DNA of 43,564 bases from Candidatus Methanoperedens sp. GTDB taxonomy: Archaea; Halobacteriota; Methanosarcinia; Methanosarcinales; Methanoperedenaceae. The stretch is taken from the NCBI GenBank assembly GCA_023249105.1, contig JAHFDG010000031.1:1-43564 (forward strand). The letters run 5' to 3'. The translations under genes were made by a program, and so were the position numbers. Within the stretch, counting starts at the first letter, position 1, and each line of letters starts with the position of its first letter. Of the stretch, positions 1-6,629 are shown in pieces. The notes beneath the pieces are model-generated. The model saw nothing but the letters and a program-made list of their open reading frames with translations, was not told the DNA's origin and made no database searches.

Positions 1-2
1 AG

Positions 3-59
3 CAGGAACTGGCGGCTGAATCGAATAAAGAACAAATAATTAATTTTAGAGGTCGATAA
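3..59 (+). CDS. C-terminal tail of an upstream gene (partial)
   Basis: The window opens inside a possible reading frame that runs from base 3 to a TAA at 57-59, two bases before the next start codon. The tail reads roughly QELAAESNKEQ... and has no recognisable domain. The tight spacing to the DsrE-like gene suggests the sulfur-relay operon began further upstream. Other frames close earlier, so this is a weak call. Confidence 0.3.
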   Translation, partial: QELAAESNKEQIINFRGR

Positions 60-61
60 AC

Positions 62-391
62 ATGACAAACCTACTGTTGATATTATCAAAAGACCCATAT
101 ACCACCGAAATCCCAAATCTCGTGCTGGATATTGGTTTAAATGCCAAGGCAAGGAAAGGTAACAACGTCTCCCTGTATCTCGTGGAAGATGGGGTTACTG
201 CTGCAAGGAAAAGCGAATTCGGGAATAAACTTCTGGATGCTAAAAAGAAGGGCATCAAAATTCTCGCAGATGATAAGGCTGTGCAGTCGAGGGGGCTTGA
301 CGGCAACCTGATCGCAGGCGTGGAAGTAAAGGAAATAGGCACACTCCTCGACCATATAGTTGAGGATAACACGAGAGTAGCATGGTTCTGA
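62..391 (+). CDS. DsrE/DsrH-like sulfur-relay protein without cysteine
   Basis: This 109-residue protein resembles the small alpha/beta DsrE/DsrF/DsrH (TusBCD) fold: an N-terminal beta strand (LLLILSKDP), alternating helices and strands, and a conserved-looking GNKLLDAKKKGIKI segment. DsrEFH/TusBCD proteins form hexamers that pass persulfide sulfur between carriers such as TusA. No cysteine is present, so it cannot itself carry a persulfide; a structural role like that of non-catalytic subunits is inferred. The ATG at 62 has a purine-rich RBS (agaggt). It is first of three DsrE-family genes, 10 bases before the next, and ends near two TusA genes. Family assignment is good; subunit equivalence is uncertain. 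Confidence 0.7.
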   Translation: MTNLLLILSKDPYTTEIPNLVLDIGLNAKARKGNNVSLYLVEDGVTAARKSEFGNKLLDAKKKGIKILADDKAVQSRGLDGNLIAGVEVKEIGTLLDHIVEDNTRVAWF

Positions 392-401
392 GGTGATAGA
401 A

Positions 402-782
402 ATGGCAAACAACGGCAATAGCAAAACCTTAACAATCGTGTCAATAAACGGACCGTATCGCGATGAGGCAGCGTACACGCTCATCAGGCTTGCCCATGCT
501 GCAAAGGAGAAAGGGATTAACGTAAATTTCTTCAACTACCTTGACGGGACGATAATAGGGCACCGCGACCAGGGACCGAAAGAGTTCCCCATCGTTGAGC
601 AGCTCTTCGGCACCGTGCTCAAGAAAGGTCTCAAAAATCCCAAGACCGACGCAATAGCATGCATCAAATGCACTGATGCCCGCGGTGTGACAAAGCAGCA
701 GACCGAGGGTGTTATTATCGGCGGTCTTTACGACCTTGGAGAATGGACAGCGGAATCAGACAAGACGATATTACTGGGATGA
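402..782 (+). CDS. DsrE/TusD-like sulfurtransferase subunit
   Basis: A 126-residue DsrE-family protein. Residues 83-95 (AIACIKCTDARGV) match the active-site region of DsrE/TusD, where a cysteine just before an A-R-G or R-R-G turn carries the persulfide; here there are two, C87 and C90. It is therefore the likely catalytic member of the three-gene set, accepting sulfur from or donating it to TusA. A GTG at 393 is in frame, but the aggtgata just before the ATG at 402 is a good RBS, so 402 is preferred. It lies between two cysteine-free DsrE paralogues, suggesting a TusBCD-like complex with one active subunit. Confidence 0.75.
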   Translation: MANNGNSKTLTIVSINGPYRDEAAYTLIRLAHAAKEKGINVNFFNYLDGTIIGHRDQGPKEFPIVEQLFGTVLKKGLKNPKTDAIACIKCTDARGVTKQQTEGVIIGGLYDLGEWTAESDKTILLG

Positions 783-786
783 GAAC

Positions 787-1161
787 ATGAGCAAGAAAGT
801 AAACATAATTGTAACACAGCCCCCTTACGGTAAAGAGGATGCCTACAGCGCAATACCTCTTGCTGAGACGCAGGCTGCGGCAGGCAACTCGCCTTCCATC
901 ACCTTCGTGAGCGGAGGCGTGCACTCTGTGGTGAAAGGACAGAAGACGGGATATGGCGATGCTGCTATATGGCAGAAAGATGTACCGAGCGTCGAAGCTT
1001 CCATCATCAAGGCAAAGGAAAGCGTCAAGTTCTATGCACTTGAAGCCGACTTGAAGAAAAGAGGCGTGAACGATGCCGAGATAATAGACGGCATTAAGAA
1101 GATAAACATCGACGACCTAACAAATAGAATACTGGAGAGCGAGGTAACACTGGTGTTCTAA
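787..1161 (+). CDS. DsrF/TusC-like sulfur-relay protein
   Basis: A 124-residue DsrE-superfamily protein. The N-terminal strand followed by QPPYGKEDAYSAIPLAETQ resembles the start of DsrF/TusC, in which a P-x-G motif and an Ala-rich helix follow the first strand. It has no cysteine and is probably structural. The reading frame extends upstream inside the previous gene, but the ATG at 787, four bases after the preceding stop, fits both the family start and operon spacing. The next gene (a TusA) starts one base after its stop, so co-transcription and likely translational coupling are inferred. Confidence 0.7.
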   Translation: MSKKVNIIVTQPPYGKEDAYSAIPLAETQAAAGNSPSITFVSGGVHSVVKGQKTGYGDAAIWQKDVPSVEASIIKAKESVKFYALEADLKKRGVNDAEIIDGIKKINIDDLTNRILESEVTLVF

Positions 1162-1162
1162 A

Positions 1163-1395
1163 ATGGCAATAGTTCACGACTTCGAGCTTGATGTTAGGGG
1201 TGAAGCCTGCCCCTATCCTTTAATCAGGACAAAACAGAGGTGGACAGGCTTCAAAAAGGTGAAGTCCTTAAAGTCCTTGCCAGCGACCCTGTTGCGCCGC
1301 AGAATATCGATGCGTGGGCAAAGAAATCAGGGAATGAAGTGCTGACTGTGGAAACAAACAACGGCACCTACAATATCTTTGTACGAAAAGGCTAA
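1163..1395 (+). pseudogene. TusA-family sulfur carrier, frameshifted
   Basis: The frame opens like a normal TusA (FELDVRGEACPYPLIRTK, with the CPxP persulfide cysteine at about residue 17) and then shifts. Restoring one A in the AAAA run near 1229-1236 gives a full 77-residue TusA that continues TEVDRLQKGEVLKVLASDP and ends NIFVRKG at a TAA at 1393-1395. That restored length equals the intact TusA at 31927-32160, which has the same start and end. Either this is a single-base deletion in a homopolymer or an assembly error; the reading frame as given yields a 60-residue chimera without the C-terminal half of the fold. Confidence 0.8.
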
Positions 1396-1404
1396 TCTTC
1401 ACTA

Positions 1405-1411
1405 TTTTTTT
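1405..1411 (+). terminator. T-tract after the DsrE/TusA operon
   Basis: A run of seven T follows the TusA stop by about ten bases. Archaeal RNA polymerase commonly terminates at T-rich tracts without a hairpin, so this is a plausible end of the sulfur-relay transcript. Confidence 0.35.
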
Positions 1412-1506
1412 AAAATCTTCAAAGCGCATTTTTTGATTACCTGACAAAAAGCGAATAATAAGTGCAATTTTTGCCTATACCTTAACTTACAATAAATCAG
1501 GGATTC

Positions 1507-1737
1507 ATGGGACAATACATGCATAAATTGGACGCAAGAGGCAGGGTATGCCCTCTGCCGCTGTTTTATACCAAAAAAGAGATTGAGAAGTTAAAGCCCG
1601 GGGAAGAGCTTGAAGTATTAACTGACGACACCATCGCAAAAAATACGATTCCCCAGTGGAGCAGGGAACACGGGCATGAAATAGTTAAGGTTGAGGAAGC
1701 GGGAAGCGAGCTTAGAGTGATTATTAAAAAACGCTGA
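1507..1737 (+). CDS. tusA: TusA/SirA-family sulfur carrier protein
   Basis: A 76-residue SirA/YeeD/TusA protein with the signature LDARGRVCPLPLFYTKKEIEKL. The CPxP cysteine (about residue 18) carries the persulfide in this family, and the two-alpha/four-beta order is intact (EELEVLTDDTIAKNTIPQW, then ELRVIIKK). It probably passes sulfur to the adjacent DsrE-type proteins or to a cofactor pathway. It diverges from the frameshifted TusA just upstream and from the one at 31927, so it is a distinct paralogue. A weak AT-rich promoter-like stretch lies at about 1451-1488. An alternative internal ATG at 1519 would trim four residues. Confidence 0.85.
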   Translation: MGQYMHKLDARGRVCPLPLFYTKKEIEKLKPGEELEVLTDDTIAKNTIPQWSREHGHEIVKVEEAGSELRVIIKKR

Positions 1738-1800
1738 ACTGTTTTTATTGCTTCTAACTATTACTGATATTCCTGTCAAACTTTTTTATAATCTGATTGC

Positions 1801-1938
1801 AGGAGGTGTAGAGATGGGAGTCGCTCACTCCCATCCCTGTTGCACAAATATGCAACCGCGATGTGATTGCGTACTGCACTTATTCTTCGAGGGTATTTAA
1901 GTGTTGTAAATAGGATGATTTTGCAGCGAACCTTCGCT
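1801..1938. other. Hairpin-rich intergenic segment
   Basis: The 312-base gap between TusA and the S-layer gene holds several inverted repeats. One is a perfect 9-bp stem at 1813-1835 (GATGGGAGT, 5-base loop, ACTCCCATC). A second is a 6-bp stem at 1839-1856 (GTTGCA/TGCAAC). A third is AGCGAA/TTCGCT with a 2-base spacer at 1925-1938. A TATA-like tttttata lies at about 1784-1791 and a very strong RBS (aggaggtg) at 1801-1808. This could be a leader RNA, a small RNA or a short gene; no known RNA family was recognised. Confidence 0.4.
1814..1900 (+). CDS. Possible 28-aa Cys/His-rich small protein
   Basis: An ATG five bases after a near-perfect Shine-Dalgarno sequence (aggaggtg) opens a 28-codon frame reading MGVAHSHPCCTNMQPRCDCV... 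and ending at TAA 1898-1900. Four cysteines and three histidines in 28 residues would suit a metal-binding micropeptide. The start codon is within the 9-bp hairpin stem at 1813-1835, which could control translation. The evidence is only the RBS and the composition; chance cannot be excluded. Confidence 0.3.
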   Translation: MGVAHSHPCCTNMQPRCDCVLHLFFEGI

Positions 1939-1961
1939 CACTGGAAGATAGGTGGATTTTT

Positions 1962-2027
1962 TTGCCTGTTTTATTTGATTTTTGGAGTAATAGTGGCGAT
2001 AGTTGCTGATTTCTCTAGTGTTATATA
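1962..2027 (+). promoter_or_regulatory. Composite promoter of the S-layer gene
   Basis: TTGCC at 1962, TTGCTGATTT at 2003 (41 bases later) and TATATA at 2022. The ATG of the S-layer gene is 28 bases after the TATA element, so the transcript is probably leaderless. The inverted repeat AGCGAA/TTCGCT at 1925-1938 is 24 bases upstream of the TTGCC box and could be an operator. Confidence 0.65.
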
Positions 2028-2049
2028 AGTTTGAGAAAATGTCAGGCAT

Positions 2050-4245
2050 ATGGAGATAATAAAAATGATTAAAATATTAACGATTTTTGCGCTAATGCTG
2101 CTACTGGCAATGCCTGCAACCGCAGCAAATGTGACCAAAGTCGAGATTCACGGCGTGGTTTTTGACACGAACTCAAGTACCTATAATACTACATTACAGT
2201 GGGATGCCCAGAACTTCACCGGCTTCTGGTACACTTCAGGTTCACATAAGTCAAGCGAAACTCTCAAGATAGTTAATCAGGGAGCATCAAGCTTAACAGC
2301 CACCAGCAGGGTAATCCAGCAAGAAAATCTTCAGTACAATACCTCGCGCACAGACCAGAAATACAAAGTGTTTAGCGAAAAAAGCAAGTTAGTGGAAAAA
2401 GGTCTTGATTACAGCAGCACCACAGGATTTACAAAAGGTGCTACTGGAGGCTATTATGCTCGCCTTGGATGGTTCGGAGACCTGTACGTGGCTGTTAACG
2501 GTAAAGCGAATAAATTAGCCAAGTTAATAAAAGAGCAGGACAAACTGGAAAAGCAGACGTTAAAGCTGGGTACAAGCTGGGACCTTGGAGAGGGATATAA
2601 TCTTACGGTAGAAGCTCTTGATACAACAACATCTCCAAGGCAGGCATGGCTTTCTCTCAGTAAGGATGGTAAAATTCTTGAAAACAAGGTTGTGAACGAG
2701 GGAAATGTATATGCTTACATTGAGAAAAGCGTAAGCGGCGAGTCCGATGCCCCGATATTCGTGACATACGTGGAAAGCATATTTACAGGCGGCGAGGGCA
2801 TGTCAGCCTTTGTCCAGCTCAGGTATACATGGCTGATATCGCAGAAAGTTCTTGAAGTCAAAGTTGGAGATAAGTTTGGTGTATTCGAGGTAAAGGAAGC
2901 AAATGAAAACTACGTGCTTCTATACAATAAGGATAAAACAATAAGCTTTGACCAGAATACAGTTCAAACCTTATACGGAGACCTGAAGTTCAAGGTGGCA
3001 GATAGCTCGACTGCTCTGCGATTCTATCTGATTGTTGAAAAATCCGCGCCAGGAAAATATGAAGTAAGAGGAGGAACTTACGACAATACCAGGTCATCAT
3101 ACAGGAGCCTTGTCTGGGATGCCCAGAGATTTCCGGGGTTCTGGTATAACCTTGGCAGTGCAAAAACGAGCGAAAATCTTGCAGTTGATCAAAGCGCTTC
3201 AAGCCTGACGAATGCAAGCAGGACGATCGAGTTTGAAAAGCTTCTGTATAACACCTCACGCACTGACCAGAAATACAAAGTGTTTAGCGAAAAAACTTTG
3301 AAAGTTGAGAAAGGTCTCAGCTACAGCAGTTCCACAGGATTTACAAAGAGCACCACGGGAGGTTATTATGCAAGGCTGGGATGGTTCGGAGACCTGTATG
3401 TGGCTGTTAACGGCAAAGCGAATAAATTAGCCAAGTTGATAAAAGAGCAGGACAAACTGGAAAAGCAGACGTTAAAGCTGGGTACAAGCTGGGACCTTGG
3501 AGAGGGATATAATCTTACGGTAGAAGCTCTTGATACAACAACATCTCCAAGGCAGGCATGGCTTTCTCTCAGTAAGGATGGTAAAATTCTTGAAAACAAG
3601 GTTGTGAACGAGGGAAATGTATATGCTTACATTGAGAAAAGCGTAAGCGGCGAGTCCGATGCCCCGATATTCGTGACATACGTGGAAAGCATATTTACAG
3701 GCGGCGAGGGCATGTCAGCCTTTGTCCAGCTCAGGTATACATGGCTGATATCGCAGAAAGTTCTTGAAGTCAAAGTTGGAGATAAGTTTGGTGTATTCGA
3801 GGTAAAGGAAGCAAATGAAAACTACGTGCTTCTCTACAATAAAGAAAAGACAATAAGCCTTGATCAGAACACGGTGCAGCCGTTGTATGGAGAGTTGAAG
3901 TTCAAGGTGGCGGATAGTTCAACCGCGCTGCGGTTCTATCCAATTTTCGAACAAACAATTCAGGCGGCACCAAAGGTGGAATTAAAAGCCGCAAGCGCTA
4001 CGGCAACTGCTACCACTGCTCCAACTACTAGTGTGCCAAGCATAGTACCGACTGCATCCGCAACACCATCATCAGCTTCTACCTCGATACAGGCAGCAAC
4101 GCCGACAGTCCAGACATCCGTAGCAGTGCCTGCAAAAACAGCTGCGGAGAATACACCAGTGAAAAAGCTGCTCGGATTCTGGGGATTCTATGCAATAATA
4201 GGTCTTGTTGCCACAGCGTACTTTGTGCTAAGGAAGAAAGAATAA
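2050..4245 (+). CDS. S-layer protein with two tandem S-layer domains
   Basis: A 731-residue surface protein. Residues 1-26 are a signal peptide (ILTIFALMLLLAMPATAA). Two homologous domains follow (about 27-335 and 336-640), each with the W-D-A-Q-x-F-x-G-F-W motif and NTSRTDQKYKVFSEK, matching the S-layer-related duplication domain of Methanosarcina major S-layer proteins. A Thr/Ala/Pro/Ser-rich linker (about 645-705), probably glycosylated, leads to one C-terminal membrane helix (FWGFYAIIGLVATAYFVL) and a KKE tail that anchors it. It probably forms the cell's outer lattice. A second in-frame ATG lies at 2065, but 2050 fits a leaderless start after the TATA box at 2022. The second halves of the two domains are nearly identical in DNA. 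Confidence 0.92.
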   Translation: MEIIKMIKILTIFALMLLLAMPATAANVTKVEIHGVVFDTNSSTYNTTLQWDAQNFTGFWYTSGSHKSSETLKIVNQGASSLTATSRVIQQENLQYNTSRTDQKYKVFSEKSKLVEKGLDYSSTTGFTKGATGGYYARLGWFGDLYVAVNGKANKLAKLIKEQDKLEKQTLKLGTSWDLGEGYNLTVEALDTTTSPRQAWLSLSKDGKILENKVVNEGNVYAYIEKSVSGESDAPIFVTYVESIFTGGEGMSAFVQLRYTWLISQKVLEVKVGDKFGVFEVKEANENYVLLYNKDKTISFDQNTVQTLYGDLKFKVADSSTALRFYLIVEKSAPGKYEVRGGTYDNTRSSYRSLVWDAQRFPGFWYNLGSAKTSENLAVDQSASSLTNASRTIEFEKLLYNTSRTDQKYKVFSEKTLKVEKGLSYSSSTGFTKSTTGGYYARLGWFGDLYVAVNGKANKLAKLIKEQDKLEKQTLKLGTSWDLGEGYNLTVEALDTTTSPRQAWLSLSKDGKILENKVVNEGNVYAYIEKSVSGESDAPIFVTYVESIFTGGEGMSAFVQLRYTWLISQKVLEVKVGDKFGVFEVKEANENYVLLYNKEKTISLDQNTVQPLYGELKFKVADSSTALRFYPIFEQTIQAAPKVELKAASATATATTAPTTSVPSIVPTASATPSSASTSIQAATPTVQTSVAVPAKTAAENTPVKKLLGFWGFYAIIGLVATAYFVLRKKE
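2527..2921 (+). repeat. Near-perfect internal repeat, copy 1 (S-layer gene)
   Basis: These 395 bases are identical by eye to 3439-3833 (offset 912), whereas the flanking parts of the two S-layer domains differ at many positions. The sharp edges suggest recent gene conversion between the tandem domains. Confidence 0.9.
3439..3833 (+). repeat. Near-perfect internal repeat, copy 2 (S-layer gene)
   Basis: Second copy of the 395-base tract at 2527-2921. The first mismatches are at 2526/3438 on the left (a versus g) and 2922/3834 on the right (a versus c). Confidence 0.9.
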
Positions 4246-4249
4246 AAAC

Positions 4250-4269
4250 TTCTTCCTTTTTCATTTTTT
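4250..4269 (+). terminator. T-rich tract after the S-layer gene
   Basis: Several short T runs directly follow the S-layer stop and run up to the next start codon. This is a plausible archaeal T-tract terminator. Confidence 0.35.
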
Positions 4270-4974
4270 ATGGGTAGAATATCGGCAGAATCCGTTAAAA
4301 GGGCAGCTATGAATGCAGGCGCAGACCTTGTGGGTATTGCTTCAGCGGACAGATTCAAAGAATATCCTGAAGAGAAACGACCTGAGCATCTGCTCCCAGG
4401 CGCAAAATCAGTTATAGTAGTTGGAGTTAGAGTGCTTCTGGATACCGTCAAACCCAATCTTCTCCTCTCTGCGCTGCATCACATCACCCTGAACATGTAC
4501 CATAACCAGATAGCCTACGATATAGGAAGGCTTCTCGACGATTACGGATACAGCGCAGTCATAATACCCCACAGGATAGGCAATCTCGACCCAGACTTGA
4601 GAAAAAGCGGGGATTACATGAATATATACCCAAAGCTTTTCGGTATATCAACGAGGCATGCTGCTGTTGAAGCAGGGCTTGGCATACTTGGCAAAAGCCG
4701 CCTGCTGATAACGCCGCACTTCGGACCGAGGCAGCGGGTAGCAGCAGTGATAACAGATGCCGAGCTTAAGTCTGACAGGAAGATTACGAGTAAAGAGGCG
4801 GAAAAACTGTGCCCGCCTTTATGTCATGCGTGCATCAAAGCCTGCCCGGGAAAAGCCCTTTCCAATGAAGGTATCGCATGGGAGAAGTGCAACGCGGTAA
4901 TAAAACCTCACAACAGCATGTACGGATATTCAGCATGCTGCCAGTGCATGATAGCATGTCCCACAGGTCGGTGA
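4270..4974 (+). CDS. QueG-like iron-sulfur oxidoreductase
   Basis: A 234-residue protein of the epoxyqueuosine-reductase (QueG)/reductive-dehalogenase-like family. The N-terminal region carries the DUF1730-like segment (GADLVGIASADRFKEYP, LLPGAKSVIVVGV, and HAAVEAGLGILGKSRLLITPHFGPRQRVAAVITD). The C-terminus has two [4Fe-4S] motifs: CPPLCHACIKACPG and CCQCMIACP. It is shorter than bacterial QueG (about 370 residues) because the HEAT-repeat tail is missing, as in many short archaeal and anaerobe homologues. Substrate is unknown; archaea do not make queuosine from epoxyqueuosine, so queuosine synthesis is unlikely. No clear RBS is present. Confidence 0.75.
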   Translation: MGRISAESVKRAAMNAGADLVGIASADRFKEYPEEKRPEHLLPGAKSVIVVGVRVLLDTVKPNLLLSALHHITLNMYHNQIAYDIGRLLDDYGYSAVIIPHRIGNLDPDLRKSGDYMNIYPKLFGISTRHAAVEAGLGILGKSRLLITPHFGPRQRVAAVITDAELKSDRKITSKEAEKLCPPLCHACIKACPGKALSNEGIAWEKCNAVIKPHNSMYGYSACCQCMIACPTGR

Positions 4975-5012
4975 ACTGATTATTTATATCAGGGCGAGAC
5001 ATTTCATATCCA

Positions 5013-5687
5013 ATGAATAAGGCACACGTTGAGTTGAAAGATGCATCAAAAGCAGTTTTACGTAAGGTAAATCATAACAGAGTTAAAACCCAGATACTGT
5101 CCAACCTTGACCTGAGAATAGAGAGGGGCGAGCTTGTTACTATCATGGGTGCCTCTGGTTCGGGAAAGACCACGCTTCTTCGGCTGATTAACAGGCTCTC
5201 TGAGGCTGATTCCGGCGTTATAATGCTGAACGGCGGGGATATTAGGGATTATGCTCCCATAGAGCTGAGGAGAAAAGTTGGCATGGTATTTCAGTTGCCT
5301 GTTATGTTTAAGGGAAGCGTAAGGGATAACATTGCCTTTGGCATGAAACTGTGGGGAGATACTATCGATCTTGAGGCTCTTGCCGAGGCTTGTGGCATTT
5401 CCGAGAATCTGCTGGATGTGGATGCAGAGCAACTCTCTGTAGGAGAGAAGCAGAGAGTATGTATAGCGAGGGCGCTCGCAAACCAGCCCGATGTACTTCT
5501 GCTGGATGAGCCTACCTCGTCGCTGGATGCTAAATCGGCTGAGAAGATCGAGGAACTGCTGCTGAAATTGCGCATGGAGAAAAATCTTACCGTGCTCTGG
5601 GTTACTCATGAGAAAGAGCAGGCTGAGAGGATAGGCGGAAGGAGATTAGTCCTCAAAGATGGCAGGTTGGAGGAATATCATGCCTGA
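5013..5687 (+). CDS. fetA: ABC transporter ATP-binding protein, FetA/YbbL-like
   Basis: A 224-residue ABC ATPase with Walker A GASGSGKT (residues 46-53), Q-loop VFQLPVMF, signature LSVGEKQR and Walker B VLLLDEPTSS. The LSVGEKQR variant and the downstream UPF0014-family membrane protein identify the FetAB (YbbLM) type, which in Escherichia coli is linked to iron homeostasis and oxidative stress. A tttatat element at about 4983 lies 29-30 bases before the ATG, suggesting a leaderless start. It overlaps the next gene by 8 bases. The substrate in this organism is inferred from the family only. Confidence 0.85.
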   Translation: MNKAHVELKDASKAVLRKVNHNRVKTQILSNLDLRIERGELVTIMGASGSGKTTLLRLINRLSEADSGVIMLNGGDIRDYAPIELRRKVGMVFQLPVMFKGSVRDNIAFGMKLWGDTIDLEALAEACGISENLLDVDAEQLSVGEKQRVCIARALANQPDVLLLDEPTSSLDAKSAEKIEELLLKLRMEKNLTVLWVTHEKEQAERIGGRRLVLKDGRLEEYHA

Positions 5688-6429
5688 AGTTCTTGCTATC
5701 GCCCTAACGGTTCTGCTTGTTGTGCTGACGGCAGCATTTGCGCAAAGATTCGGCATAGGGAAGGAAGTATCCTTAGCAGGAACCAGAGCCTTAGTCCAGA
5801 TACTTATCCTTGCTTCCCTCATCCTTTTATTATTCAAGCTGCCCCTCTACTGGAGTTTTATTGTGCTTTTAGCTATGGCTGCAATAGCAGGTCATACCAC
5901 TTACTCAAGATCAGGCAAACTTGAGAGGGGCTTGCCTCTGGCTATTGTTTCGATAGCAGCGACGTCTGTATTGCTGCTCATCCCTTTCTTCCTCCTTAGC
6001 ATCTTCCCGTTTGAAGCAAGATACGTTATCCCGACAGGAAGCATTTTAATAGGCAACGCGATGAACGTAAGCTCGCTGGCTATTGACAGGTACAGGGGTG
6101 AGATAAAGAACAGGCGGGCTGAAGTTGAAGCCTACCTTGCCCTCGGCGCGCAGCCGAAGCTTGCTGCCTCCGCTTGCCTAAAACAGGGCATTCTCTCTGC
6201 ACTGATACCTTCGATAGACAATATGAAGAACCTCGGGCTTGTATGGATACCAGGAGTCATGACTGGAATGCTGCTGGGAGGCGCTGACCCTATGGAGGCA
6301 GCCTCTATACAGATAGCCATATTCACTTCGATCTTTGCTGCCGGCATGATAGCATCCAGCCTGCTGCTACACTATTCTACGGACAGCTTTTTTACGAAGG
6401 CGGCGCAGTTGAGGGAAGAGATGGATTAG
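5680..6429 (+). CDS. fetB: FetB/YbbM (UPF0014) family membrane protein
   Basis: A 249-residue membrane protein with about six or seven hydrophobic helices (LAIALTVLLVVLTAAFA; LVQILILASLILLLF; IVSIAATSVLLLIPFFLL). The UPF0014 signatures are present: GTRALVQI, the GNAMNVSSLAIDRY loop, GAQPKLAA and a PGVMTGMLLGGADPMEAASIQIAI stretch. It pairs with the ATPase just upstream as an exporter-like system. The frame can be extended to 5659, but the ATG at 5680, inside the end of fetA, matches the family N-terminus and gives the usual overlap. The function assigned to the family is iron efflux or iron homeostasis. Confidence 0.87.
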   Translation: MPEVLAIALTVLLVVLTAAFAQRFGIGKEVSLAGTRALVQILILASLILLLFKLPLYWSFIVLLAMAAIAGHTTYSRSGKLERGLPLAIVSIAATSVLLLIPFFLLSIFPFEARYVIPTGSILIGNAMNVSSLAIDRYRGEIKNRRAEVEAYLALGAQPKLAASACLKQGILSALIPSIDNMKNLGLVWIPGVMTGMLLGGADPMEAASIQIAIFTSIFAAGMIASSLLLHYSTDSFFTKAAQLREEMD

Positions 6430-6450
6430 AAAAAAAAATAGCCATATTAT

Positions 6451-6543
6451 AAAATCCAGAGAAGATGCAGGAAGTTTGCCTCAAATGTTCGTTTTCCCGA
6501 ATAAATAAGACAATCCTTGCTGATTTGCATAGTGCTATATATG
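6451..6543 (+). repeat. 93-bp promoter-region repeat, copy 1
   Basis: This stretch, starting aaaatccag and running through the TTGCC and TTGCTGATTT boxes to TATATAT, aligns without gaps to 9683-9775. The match continues upstream of the TTGCC box, more than a binding-site match would need, so the segment was probably duplicated as a block. Confidence 0.75.
6476..6542 (+). promoter_or_regulatory. Composite promoter of the homoaconitase operon
   Basis: TTGCCTCAA at 6476, CGAATAAATAAGACAA in the middle, TTGCTGATTT at 6517 (41 bases from the first box) and TATATAT at 6536. The hacA start at 6630 leaves a leader of roughly 65-70 bases, unlike the leaderless members of this promoter set. Confidence 0.65.
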
Positions 6544-6629
6544 TTATCCGCCTCAAGCGACTTCTACTGAAATTAGTCTTATCAAAGTTTTCAATCCTAT
6601 TTAAATTCAAAAAATCCTACAAAATAACT

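Noticed and set aside
1451-1488. Possible further copy of the composite promoter before the TusA at 1507
   Set aside because: It has gcgaataata and a ttgcctatac stretch somewhat like the 31784 copy, but no TTGCC box 41 bases upstream and no clear TATA element at the expected place. Kept as a weak resemblance only.
2454-3599. Two near-identical - strand ORFs of 77 codons within the S-layer gene
   Set aside because: They are mirror images of the duplicated + strand domain and have no RBS or recognisable product.
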